Shown in pieces: positions 1-5,602 of a stretch of 23,253 nt of DNA. A program made the translations under genes and the position numbers. Position 1 is the stretch's first letter; the number at the start of each line of letters is the position of its first letter. A model generated the notes under the pieces. That model did no database searches and had not been told where the DNA came from. It saw nothing but the letters and a program-made list of their open reading frames with translations. This stretch comes from a virus. The DNA is taken from positions 1 through 23,253 of IMG/VR virus record IMGVR_UViG_3300021131_000049; one strand, written 5' to 3'.

Positions 1-32
1 GGATCAATTCCAAGGATGCCCCATGTGAGTTT

Positions 33-42
33 ATAAATATAC
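33..42 (-). promoter_or_regulatory. Candidate promoter box GTATATTTAT (left edge)
   Basis: On the minus strand this reads GTATATTTAT, identical to boxes at 9375-9384 and 20303-20312 and one base from 570-579. It lies just beyond the stop of the leftmost gene, where a promoter for the next gene outside the window would sit. It resembles the Bacteroidota -7 element TAnnTTTG with one mismatch. No convincing -33 TTG is seen, and no transcription start is known. Confidence 0.4.
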
Positions 43-45
43 GAA

Positions 46-279
46 TTATGAGAAAATTCGATCTAGTTCTTCTTGATCAAATTCGAATAGGGATGGTAAC
101 TCGTCCCAAATTTCTAATATTTGAAATCTGTTTTTATCAAAGCAATTAAAACCTTGAGGTGGAGCCACTTCTAATAAAAGATAATTGCCTTTCGTGGTTA
201 CTGCGTCTACTGTGTACAACGCGTCTTCTACTAAAATATTAGTATCGTCTGCTTTGATACACTTTACTCTCATATACAT
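46..279 (-). CDS. Small SH3-like phage protein, hypothetical
   Basis: A 77-residue acidic protein. Its pattern, an initial (M)RVKCI strand, then LVEDALYTVDAV, then GNYLLLEV and KNRFQILE, resembles the small all-beta proteins common in phages that start MKVKCI and end in a K-x-RF motif. I know no biochemical function. The open frame extends to a GTG at 303, but ATG at 279 (or 273) is preferred because the conserved block starts there and GTTATG is the start context of several genes in the window. The acidic tail (about residues 58-77, rich in E and D) follows the domain. It is the last gene of the window in the direction of transcription. Confidence 0.65.
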   Translation of the reverse strand: MYMRVKCIKADDTNILVEDALYTVDAVTTKGNYLLLEVAPPQGFNCFDKNRFQILEIWDELPSLFEFDQEELDRIFS

Positions 280-352
280 AACTAATAATTTAAAATTAAA
301 CACGTTTTGGTTTCCGTAGTGTTACAGGCCTTTTCCTGACGCGATCTCTTAA

Positions 353-535
353 TTACTTTACTTGAGCTTCTGTTTTAGCTCCGCTTTCTGTAGCTTTAGC
401 AGTTGTATCCGCAGTTGCTTTTGTTGAATCTACTGTAGTCTTTGTTGAATCTGCAGTTGTAGCAGCAGGAGTGCTAGTACCTCCACAAGCAGCCAATAAT
501 AAAGCTGTTGAGAAAGCGATCATGATTTTTTTCAT
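353..535 (-). CDS. Small Thr/Ala-rich lipoprotein
   Basis: A 60-residue protein with a lipoprotein signal peptide: MKK start, hydrophobic core, lipobox LLAAC with Cys17, then GGTST. The mature part is only about 43 residues and consists almost entirely of Thr, Ala, Ser, Asp and Lys with repeated DSTK/ADTT units, so it is probably a disordered chain tethered to a membrane. The gene has its own candidate promoter box at 570-579 and an 86-base upstream gap, so it may be expressed separately from the genes upstream of it. Small lipoproteins in phages include outer-membrane spanins and superinfection-exclusion proteins; nothing here decides between them. Confidence 0.75.
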   Translation of the reverse strand: MKKIMIAFSTALLLAACGGTSTPAATTADSTKTTVDSTKATADTTAKATESGAKTEAQVK

Positions 536-569
536 GGTTTTCTTGTTTTTGATTATTAAATGATAGGAT

Positions 570-579
570 ACAAATATAC
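570..579 (-). promoter_or_regulatory. Candidate promoter box GTATATTTGT
   Basis: Reads GTATATTTGT on the minus strand and contains TATATTTG, an exact match to the Bacteroidota -7 consensus TAnnTTTG. It lies in the gap between the 464-residue secreted protein gene and the small lipoprotein, about 35 bases before the lipoprotein start. It shares nine of ten bases with the boxes at 33, 9375 and 20303. The downstream leader is A-rich. Confidence 0.5.
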
Positions 580-621
580 CCTAACCTGGTAAAATAGAGA
601 AATAAAAGTTTTTAGTGAGGC

Positions 622-2016
622 TTATAAATTTAACCTGCTACCGATCATGAAAGATCTCATTGATGTTGAACCAGTTGTGCTCATCATTGTCTTAAAACTG
701 AAGTTCACTTTAAACTTTCTAGTGATCTTAAAGTCCGTACTAAAGCCTGTCAAGAACGTTAGGTCCCTGTTTCTAGTCTGTTGACCCGTATTAGGTGCGT
801 AGGACCATGGAGCCGATATCATGAATATGTCCGGGGTTATTATCTTCCTGCCGAACTGTAAGGGATACATGGCGAAGCTGATTATAGAAGGCGATAGATT
901 AAACGATCCGCCTTGAACGAACGAGCTGTTAGCGCTCAGGTTGTACCCAGTGATAAGTTTGTCTATTGGCTGAATGTACGTATAGGCAGGGAATACCATG
1001 TGATTTTTGAAGTCGGTGAAGTACGTAAGACCGAAATTGTGTAGTGCTTCTAACTGTCCTCTCGAGTTCATTTGATTTTGAGTGTAACTACCTCCTATGG
1101 CCACTTTGCTTAAGTCCAAGAATATCGAAGAGTTAACGCCTATGCTGGACATTCCGGTCATCGAGGACTTGGATATTCCTATGTTCATTGTAGGAACTAT
1201 CTTTCTATTAGGAGCTGTTTCCGCTGCACTCAGATCCGCAGAGAATATCATCGGATTTGTATTCTCCGATTTTTTCTTCTCTTCCTTCTTTTTCTCCTCT
1301 TTCTTTTCTTCTTTCTTTTCTTCTGATTTTGACTCGGATTTTTTCTCTTCTGATTTGGTTTCTGACTTGGATTCGCTCTTTGTTTCAGAAGAGGAACTAC
1401 TGCTCTTGTTGTCAGAAGATCCACTCGTAGAAGAGGACGATGAAGACGAAGATGAATTAGAAGAAGATTCTCCGCCTCCACTCGTAGTAGTAGAACTACT
1501 AGAAGAAGAACTTTGATCGCCACCTCCACTCGCTTGGGTCGTAGTGCTAGAACTGCCAGTGGACGGAGCCGCGGTTGGCGCTGCGCTTACGCTTGACGTT
1601 GCTGCACCGGCGGAACTACTAGCTGCAGAACTTGCAGCAGAAGACGCTGCGGTACTTGCTGCGCTAGATGCAGCCGAAGCCGCGGCAGTTGATGCTGCAG
1701 AAGTTGCCGCTGCAGCAGCTTGTTGTGCTATTACTGTTGTTGCTTGTTGTGATACTGGACACGCTAAAGTAGAATACGATAAGTAAACGCTCTGTAACCA
1801 TGCTTGTAACAAACCCAACTGAACTTGTTGTGGAGTAAAGGTTCTAACTTGATCGTAGAAGGATACTACCGCATTTCCGCTTACGTAGGTAGTAGTGGCC
1901 ACTTTGGTTTGGCCTGTGCATTTGTCTATGAATGTCTGGGTATAGGTTTGGCCCTTTGCTTTTTCAGCAAACAGGAACGCAACCAATATTAATAGAACTC
2001 CCAGCCATTTTTTCAT
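622..2016 (-). CDS. Secreted protein with long low-complexity linker and beta-rich C-terminus
   Basis: A 464-residue protein with signal peptide 1-23 (cleavage near KGQ). Residues 24-87 form a small domain with Cys33 and Cys86, possibly a disulfide. Residues about 92-150 are Ala/Ser repeats, 150-205 Ser/Gly/Thr, and 205-252 Lys/Glu/Ser (KSEEKK-type units). Residues about 255-464 are strand-rich with alternating polar and hydrophobic positions (YTYIQPI, MYPLQFG, VNFSFKT, ending SRLNL), which would fit an outer-membrane beta-barrel or surface beta domain. I do not recognise the family. The start is fixed by a TAATG overlap with the upstream 35-residue gene. The Lys/Glu part is encoded by an extreme purine-rich strand. 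A virion role would not need a signal peptide, so a place in the host envelope is inferred. Confidence 0.75.
   Translation of the reverse strand: MKKWLGVLLILVAFLFAEKAKGQTYTQTFIDKCTGQTKVATTTYVSGNAVVSFYDQVRTFTPQQVQLGLLQAWLQSVYLSYSTLACPVSQQATTVIAQQAAAAATSAASTAAASAASSAASTAASSAASSAASSSAGAATSSVSAAPTAAPSTGSSSTTTQASGGGDQSSSSSSSTTTSGGGESSSNSSSSSSSSSTSGSSDNKSSSSSSETKSESKSETKSEEKKSESKSEEKKEEKKEEKKKEEKKKSENTNPMIFSADLSAAETAPNRKIVPTMNIGISKSSMTGMSSIGVNSSIFLDLSKVAIGGSYTQNQMNSRGQLEALHNFGLTYFTDFKNHMVFPAYTYIQPIDKLITGYNLSANSSFVQGGSFNLSPSIISFAMYPLQFGRKIITPDIFMISAPWSYAPNTGQQTRNRDLTFLTGFSTDFKITRKFKVNFSFKTMMSTTGSTSMRSFMIGSRLNL
1270..1324. repeat. 55-base pure polypyrimidine/polypurine tract inside a coding region
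   Basis: Positions 1270-1324 on the plus strand contain only C and T, so the coding (minus) strand is purine only. The tract encodes the Lys/Glu-rich part of the 464-residue secreted protein. Such tracts can form triplex structures and vary in length by slippage. No exact long repeat unit is seen; the pattern is a loose mix of TTCTTT and CTTCTT. Confidence 0.85.
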
Positions 2017-2123
2017 TATTTGTATTTAGCCAATATAGCTAAGTTGTTATTAACTCTCTTTAAAGTCTTAAGTCCCGCTTTGTGACTTCTCATCGGTCTT
2101 TTCTTAGGTGCTGCGTTTGCCAT
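2016..2123 (-). CDS. 35-residue basic protein
   Basis: A small gene of 36 codons: ATG at 2123, TAA at 2016-2018. The product starts MANAAPKKRPMRSHKAG and ends LAILAKYK; about a third of it is Lys or Arg. It has no signal peptide or membrane segment. The evidence that it is real is its fit: it starts 3 bases after the stop of the CsgG-like gene, and its stop overlaps the next ATG as TAATG, the junction used elsewhere in this window. Function unknown; a small nucleic-acid-binding or regulatory peptide is possible. Confidence 0.65.
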   Translation of the reverse strand: MANAAPKKRPMRSHKAGLKTLKRVNNNLAILAKYK

Positions 2124-2126
2124 ATA

Positions 2127-2849
2127 CTAACTTTTGAATATTCCCTTTTTAACCATTCTTAATAAGATTCGAGAACATGCGATGTCTAACGCTTTCTTTG
2201 TAGATGTACCTATAGTAGATTGATTGAACTTAACTTCGTTTACCGTAGCATCGCTAATCAAACTTAACTCTCTTGTTGTAGTTGCTTCGCCCAAACCAGA
2301 AGCCGCGAATATTTCTCCGGTCTCTGCGTCAGTGAATCTAACTTGTAAACCCAATCTTGTTACAACCTTGTCTTTCACTCCGTCCTTTAAATTAACTTGC
2401 TCATCGTCGGATACAGAGAAGTCGTACACTTCGATCTCAACAAAGTAGTGAGCCAATCTGATCTTGCCCCTACCGTCCAATTTATCTTGACTGATTCCAG
2501 CTTGACTGGCTTGGAATTGTTTTACCATTCTATTTTTTATCTCCGTCTTGTCTTCGGTAAAAGTGAATCTATTCAAGTTCTCAAGGTATTCCATTGTAAT
2601 GTTTGCAACACCCAGGCCGACTTTCTTTTCTTTCAACTCAGGATACTGCTCGTATACTTCGTCACCGATACCGCATTTCAATATCTGAATAGGAATCGTA
2701 GGACCAGAATAGTCCATGAATTGACTGATGTCCACCTTTGTTTCGAAAGACGCTTTATAGTTTTCGGTCTTAGTTGACCCAATAGTTTGAGAAAAGCTAA
2801 ATACCGGTAATAATATTACTAATATTGAGAAAAAAATAAACTGCTTCAT
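2127..2849 (-). CDS. CsgG-like exported protein
   Basis: A 240-residue protein with a Sec signal peptide (about 1-20, cleavage near FSQ). CsgG proteins form the outer-membrane curli secretion pore; the family pattern is a helix, strands, a G-x-x-x-x-A-x-Y-x-V strand, a variable loop, then a strand followed by D-x-x-T-G-E-I and a final helix. Here residues 80-115 form the first helix region, 128-145 read GKIRLAHYFVEIEVYDF, 163-182 read VVTRLGLQVRFTDAETGEIF, and 215-235 form the final helix, with an S/T-rich stretch (184-200) after TGE. It has no lipobox, unlike E. coli CsgG. CsgG homologues occur in some marine T4-like phages. Neighbours are lipoproteins and secreted proteins. Family assignment is by pattern, not a search. 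Confidence 0.6.
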   Translation of the reverse strand: MKQFIFFSILVILLPVFSFSQTIGSTKTENYKASFETKVDISQFMDYSGPTIPIQILKCGIGDEVYEQYPELKEKKVGLGVANITMEYLENLNRFTFTEDKTEIKNRMVKQFQASQAGISQDKLDGRGKIRLAHYFVEIEVYDFSVSDDEQVNLKDGVKDKVVTRLGLQVRFTDAETGEIFAASGLGEATTTRELSLISDATVNEVKFNQSTIGTSTKKALDIACSRILLRMVKKGIFKS

Positions 2850-2850
2850 A

Positions 2851-3153
2851 TTAGTGTCTTCTATAAGATGGTCTGTAATAAACTCTAGGTCCTACAGGAA
2901 CAATGATTCTTGGAGCAATGAATGGGTAGTACAAACCCCCGTAAATTACAGGAGTTGTTACTACGTTAACGCTTGCTTGAGGTACACTGTAACCTTCGCT
3001 TTGTTGATAGTACTTTGTCTTGATTTTGATTTGCTTTCCTGTACTGTCGGTAGTAGTTGTTTCTATCACTCTAACTGGAGTACAGCTGCTCATAGACATA
3101 ACTAACCATAAAAATAAAATAAAGGACGCACAAATTGTAATGATCTTTTTCAT
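2851..3153 (-). CDS. Lipoprotein, 100 residues
   Basis: Start chosen at ATG 3153 rather than the longer frame from 3276, because the signal peptide MKKIITICASFILFLWLV with lipobox MSSC (Cys24) begins there and the upstream gene stop lies one base before it (TAA-T-ATG). The mature part has a Thr-rich strand (VIETTTTDSTGK), then Tyr/Pro/Val-rich sequence (YGGLYYPFIAPR, VYYRPSYRRH). The Pro/Tyr/Arg-rich C-terminus resembles that of various small Bacteroidota lipoproteins; I cannot name the family. The next gene begins one base after its stop, again TAA-T-ATG, so it is probably translationally coupled to the CsgG-like gene and could be a partner. Confidence 0.7.
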   Translation of the reverse strand: MKKIITICASFILFLWLVMSMSSCTPVRVIETTTTDSTGKQIKIKTKYYQQSEGYSVPQASVNVVTTPVIYGGLYYPFIAPRIIVPVGPRVYYRPSYRRH

Positions 3154-3154
3154 A

Positions 3155-3370
3155 TTATTTAGTTTTTGGTGATTTGTACCATATATTTCCTGGCGAATTG
3201 CTGTAGGTTCCGTCGAACTTCCATGCGAACTCTGTCGCCATTCTTTGTTCTTTTTCTTCGTCTGTAAAATGGACATAGATCATAAACACTTCAAAAGAAA
3301 ATGCGAATGCTACCCAAGCACAAACGAATATTAAAAATGTTTTACCTAATATATCGATAATTTTTTTCAT
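3155..3370 (-). CDS. Single-pass membrane protein, 71 residues
   Basis: Starts MKKIIDILGK, then a membrane segment at about residues 9-33 (FLIFVCAWVAFAFSFEVFMI), followed by a charged region (TDEEKEQR) and a polar tail with GTYSNSPGNIWYKSP. The segment is too long and aromatic for a typical cleaved signal, so an N-terminal anchor is likely. The start is an ATG 28 bases after the holin-like gene. Function unknown; it belongs to a run of small membrane proteins (3155-4870). Confidence 0.65.
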   Translation of the reverse strand: MKKIIDILGKTFLIFVCAWVAFAFSFEVFMIYVHFTDEEKEQRMATEFAWKFDGTYSNSPGNIWYKSPKTK

Positions 3371-3398
3371 AGTCTATTTTAAATTTATAGTGGAATAT

Positions 3399-3662
3399 TT
3401 ATTCCGCTGTTGGAGATGCTGGTGTATCTGTTGGTGCTTTCTTGGTGAATTTGTCCAAAGTATCCGCGCCCATTCCTACTGCTGTAATCACCATAACGGC
3501 GTTTACTAATTCTGCAGAAGGTTTGAATCTTTCTTCGGAAAAACTGTTAGCTAACATAGTACCGCATAAAAATAATGCACCAATAAAACCAATTACTGGT
3601 TTGATTGAAGTTGATCCTCTTTCGTCTTTGAAAAGATCAATAAGCCATTCTTTGAAAGTCAT
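3399..3662 (-). CDS. Holin-like two-helix membrane protein
   Basis: An 87-residue protein. A charged N-terminus (FKEWLIDLFKDERGSTS) is followed by two hydrophobic segments at about 22-38 and 51-70 (VMVITAVGMGADTLDKF), then KFTKKAPTDTP. This layout, with the D/K-rich start before the first helix and the L-E/D-KF motif after the second, recalls small phage membrane proteins in Bacteroidota phages that are often called holins. Holin function is an inference; a candidate endolysin lies some 7.5 kb upstream in the same direction. Confidence 0.65.
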   Translation of the reverse strand: MTFKEWLIDLFKDERGSTSIKPVIGFIGALFLCGTMLANSFSEERFKPSAELVNAVMVITAVGMGADTLDKFTKKAPTDTPASPTAE

Positions 3663-3667
3663 AGTCT

Positions 3668-3880
3668 TTAATTTTTAGTTTGTTTGTTTAAATAATTCTT
3701 TAACGAAAAGTAACATATAAAGAAAAATGCCGAAATAGAATAAAAAACGATATCTGCGATCCAATACGAACCAGTTATATCCATAATGAATTTGAACAAT
3801 GCATCGTAACCAAATGGCAAGAAGAACATTGCCAACATTAGAGATATTTCTTTTATCGTTGTTAAGTACTTTACTGGCAT
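3668..3880 (-). CDS. Small two-helix membrane protein, possible holin
   Basis: A 70-residue protein with two strongly hydrophobic segments (about 12-33 and 40-60, including WIADIVFYSISAFFFICYF) separated by ITGSYW, ending in a Lys/Asn-rich tail. A second open frame on the same strand (3675-3890) overlaps it almost entirely; this frame is preferred because its hydrophobicity and charge are organised as a membrane hairpin, while the other lacks any pattern. It stops 5 bases before the holin-like gene at 3399-3662. Two tandem small membrane proteins suggest a holin/antiholin-like arrangement, which is not proven. Confidence 0.65.
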   Translation of the reverse strand: MPVKYLTTIKEISLMLAMFFLPFGYDALFKFIMDITGSYWIADIVFYSISAFFFICYFSLKNYLNKQTKN

Positions 3881-3916
3881 CAGCGTCCATACAGGGTTTG
3901 TTTCGTTAATAATATT

Positions 3917-4501
3917 TTAGTGAGAATCGTCCCAAGATTCTTTTAATAATCCACAAGTTTGACACTCTAAATGACCGTCGTGATCGCTATCACCCCAAAC
4001 GTGTTGACACTGTCTGTGTTCGTGGTGTTCGAACTCTAATTTTTCCATTTCGTGTTCGTGCTTTTGTTGAGCCACAGCCAATTCGTGTTCTTGTTTATTT
4101 TCAACTACGGCCAAATCCCTTGCTGCTGAAGCTCCTGCGATAAACGCATCTGGAATTAATGGAGTTGGAGGAGTGTTGGTCACCTTCATATCGTTTGTGT
4201 TAGAAAGTGTAACGCCGTCTTCTTCGTCCATCTTTTGAACCAACATTTTGTCTTTGTCCTGATCGCTGAACCAGTAGTCGATGATCTTACCGTAGCTACC
4301 GATGAAGGCTCCTAACAATAACATTAGTAACTCTTTCCATCCAGCGGCCATTGCCGTATTCATCATGATAGCGGCAAATATACCTGCTATGATTAAAATA
4401 AATCCACCCAAAACCATAGCGGTAATGTACCATCTACGTTTCATTACTGAATTTAATAGGTCTCTAAAACCCGTGTTAGGTTGTTTAACTTCTTCTGCCA
4501 T
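3917..4501 (-). CDS. Membrane protein with coiled coil and C-terminal zinc-ribbon-like motif
   Basis: A 194-residue protein. Two membrane segments lie at about 24-49 and 55-77, ending GSYGKIIDYWFSDQDKDK, which resembles the end of the 3TM-type phage holin family (Y-W/F-F-G-S...K). A Pro/Ala linker follows, then a heptad-like Glu/His/Gln-rich helix (about 128-163, rich in HEHEMEK) and a terminal Cys/His cluster: Cys165, His167, His174/His177, Cys180, Cys183 in LECQTCG. That cluster would suit a metal ribbon. The combination of holin-like hairpin, histidine-rich coiled coil and zinc ribbon is unusual. The upstream membrane protein gene ends 3 bases before its ATG. Confidence 0.65.
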   Translation of the reverse strand: MAEEVKQPNTGFRDLLNSVMKRRWYITAMVLGGFILIIAGIFAAIMMNTAMAAGWKELLMLLLGAFIGSYGKIIDYWFSDQDKDKMLVQKMDEEDGVTLSNTNDMKVTNTPPTPLIPDAFIAGASAARDLAVVENKQEHELAVAQQKHEHEMEKLEFEHHEHRQCQHVWGDSDHDGHLECQTCGLLKESWDDSH

Positions 4502-4504
4502 AAA

Positions 4505-4870
4505 TTACCATTGAGCTGGTTTTTCTTTAAATTCGTCCCCTTCTTTCTTAGGCTTTGGTTGTTCAGATCTTTCTGCCTTCTTTAAGTCTTTGTCAGCTGG
4601 AGCTTTTTCTTTTATAATTACTGTTTTGCTACCCGCAGCTTGCTGTTGTTGAGCTGGGATATTAATGTTGATAGCCGGTTGATTTCCGTTTGCCTTTTCG
4701 CTTTCCTTTGGTTTTTGTAAGTAGGTCATTAAAAATGCACCACCAGCGGTAACTAAAGTACCGACAGTTCCAATGATTGTTTTCTTCAAACCAGACATTG
4801 AGCCATCGTTGTGCTTTTCGTTCTTAGCCATTGCTTCGTCAGGCGTTTGTTCTTTTTTTGCTTTTGCCAT
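4505..4870 (-). CDS. Single-pass membrane protein with Lys/Glu-rich tail
   Basis: A 121-residue protein. A charged cytoplasmic start (AKAKKEQTPDEAMAKNEKH) leads to one membrane segment at about 31-51 (IIGTVGTLVTAGGAFLMTYL), then a polar tail with a strand-like block (PAININIPA), a Gln run (QQQQ) and repeated Lys/Glu/Pro sequence ending EKPAQW. Orientation and function are unknown. Its ATG lies one base after the stop of the upstream lipoprotein (TAA-T-ATG), so it is translated within this envelope gene run. Confidence 0.65.
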   Translation of the reverse strand: MAKAKKEQTPDEAMAKNEKHNDGSMSGLKKTIIGTVGTLVTAGGAFLMTYLQKPKESEKANGNQPAININIPAQQQQAAGSKTVIIKEKAPADKDLKKAERSEQPKPKKEGDEFKEKPAQW

Positions 4871-4871
4871 A

Positions 4872-5237
4872 TTATAATTTATTAAAATCTGTTATTGCTA
4901 ATAATGCACCTTTAGCATCGTATACCGCAATTCTATAAGCAGAAGATGGGAAAGCAGAAGTGTACAACTTAAGGATATTGTCTCCTTCTTTAACATCGGC
5001 TGTAGATTTGGATACTACGCTATTAGTGATATTCAATATTTTGATAGTCACAGTTTGAGCTGTGCTAGTCTTAACGTTCATTGATACTTCGCTGGTTACG
5101 AACACAGTCTGTAATTTAATACCAACTGAGCTACCGATAACCAAATTAGTAGGAGTTTGCACAGAAGCCGTAGACACATCTTTAGTACATCCAGCAAGCA
5201 GGATAAACGCAACCGCTATTGTACATAATTTATTCAT
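4872..5237 (-). CDS. Lipoprotein A of a paralogous pair
   Basis: A 121-residue lipoprotein: signal peptide MNKLCTIAVAFILLAGC with lipobox Cys17, then about 40 residues of Ser/Thr/Val-rich linker and a compact strand-rich domain. The C-terminal 60 residues align with the next upstream gene product (5249-5602): TVTIKILN with TYTLTMMD, G-D/T-N-x-L-x-(L/I)-YT-x-A, S-x-Y and a final strand. The pattern, two strands then a loop and A-YRIAVYDAKG, recalls the Ig-like fold of T9SS sorting domains, but the Lys/Arg signature of a true sorting signal is not obvious. Function unknown; the gene follows the large secreted dockerin-like proteins. Confidence 0.7.
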   Translation of the reverse strand: MNKLCTIAVAFILLAGCTKDVSTASVQTPTNLVIGSSVGIKLQTVFVTSEVSMNVKTSTAQTVTIKILNITNSVVSKSTADVKEGDNILKLYTSAFPSSAYRIAVYDAKGALLAITDFNKL

Positions 5238-5248
5238 TTTCTATTAGT

Positions 5249-5602
5249 TTAGTTGACAATTAAAGTCGTTTTGGCTATTTGGTTCTTTGTGCTGTCCTCT
5301 AGCAATAAATATAGGTACTTGCTTTGGAGAGCTCTGGTATAAATATTTAGCTTATTGGTTCCAATGACGCCCTTGATTATTTCTCTGGTAACCACCTGAT
5401 TTTCTATGGAGTCCATCATGGTCAACGTGTAGGTCCCTGCGGATTTTAACGTAAATTGTATCTCTTGTCCGTTGGAAACAGTATTTTGCGCAGCATCAAA
5501 TACGTTCTTATCTGGCGTTACTTTTTGTACGGGCGCAACAGTCTTTGTGCACGATATTATAAAAAGCATACAACACAATATTATAGTTTTCATACATTTC
5601 AT
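5249..5602 (-). CDS. Lipoprotein B of a paralogous pair
   Basis: A 117-residue lipoprotein with signal peptide MKCMKTIILCCMLFIIS and lipobox Cys18; ATG at 5593 (MKTIILCC) is an alternative start. The first ATG overlaps the stop of the upstream gene as TAATG and is preferred. The C-terminal domain (AGTYTLTMMD to the end) aligns with lipoprotein A through G-T-N-K-L-N-IYT-x-A and S-K-Y. The pair is therefore a tandem duplication that has diverged strongly. Direct coupling to the PA14/dockerin-like secreted protein suggests that they work at the same envelope site; this is inference. Confidence 0.7.
   Translation of the reverse strand: MKCMKTIILCCMLFIISCTKTVAPVQKVTPDKNVFDAAQNTVSNGQEIQFTLKSAGTYTLTMMDSIENQVVTREIIKGVIGTNKLNIYTRALQSKYLYLLLEDSTKNQIAKTTLIVN

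Noticed and set aside
32-43. TATAAATATACG on the plus strand as a T4-type late promoter (TATAAATA), also at 9374 and 20303
   Set aside because: No plus-strand gene follows any of these sites. In minus-strand orientation they lie before minus-strand genes, so the minus-strand promoter reading is preferred.
1248-1529. Minus-strand 93-codon frame rich in Lys and Arg inside the 464-residue gene
   Set aside because: It is a frame-shifted reading of the purine-rich repeat, wholly inside the real gene, with no start context.
1097-1786. Plus-strand open frames of 139 and 80 codons opposite the low-complexity region
   Set aside because: Their sequence is a run of Ser/Phe/Leu/Glu or Ala/Val produced by the complementary strand of the Lys/Glu and Ala/Ser repeats; the minus-strand frame has a signal peptide and fits the operon.
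3392-3405. Inverted repeat GGAATA-TT-TATTCC as a terminator
   Set aside because: The loop would be only two bases, the stem is AT-rich and overlaps the stop codon of the holin-like gene, and no T run follows.
3675-3890. 71-codon minus-strand frame overlapping the 70-residue membrane protein
   Set aside because: The alternative frame at 3668-3880 has a clean two-helix hairpin and polar tail; this one shows no organised pattern and the two can hardly both be selected.
5305-5314. Another TATATTTAT match on the minus strand
   Set aside because: It lies well inside the coding part of lipoprotein B with no start shortly downstream, so it is probably chance in AT-rich DNA.
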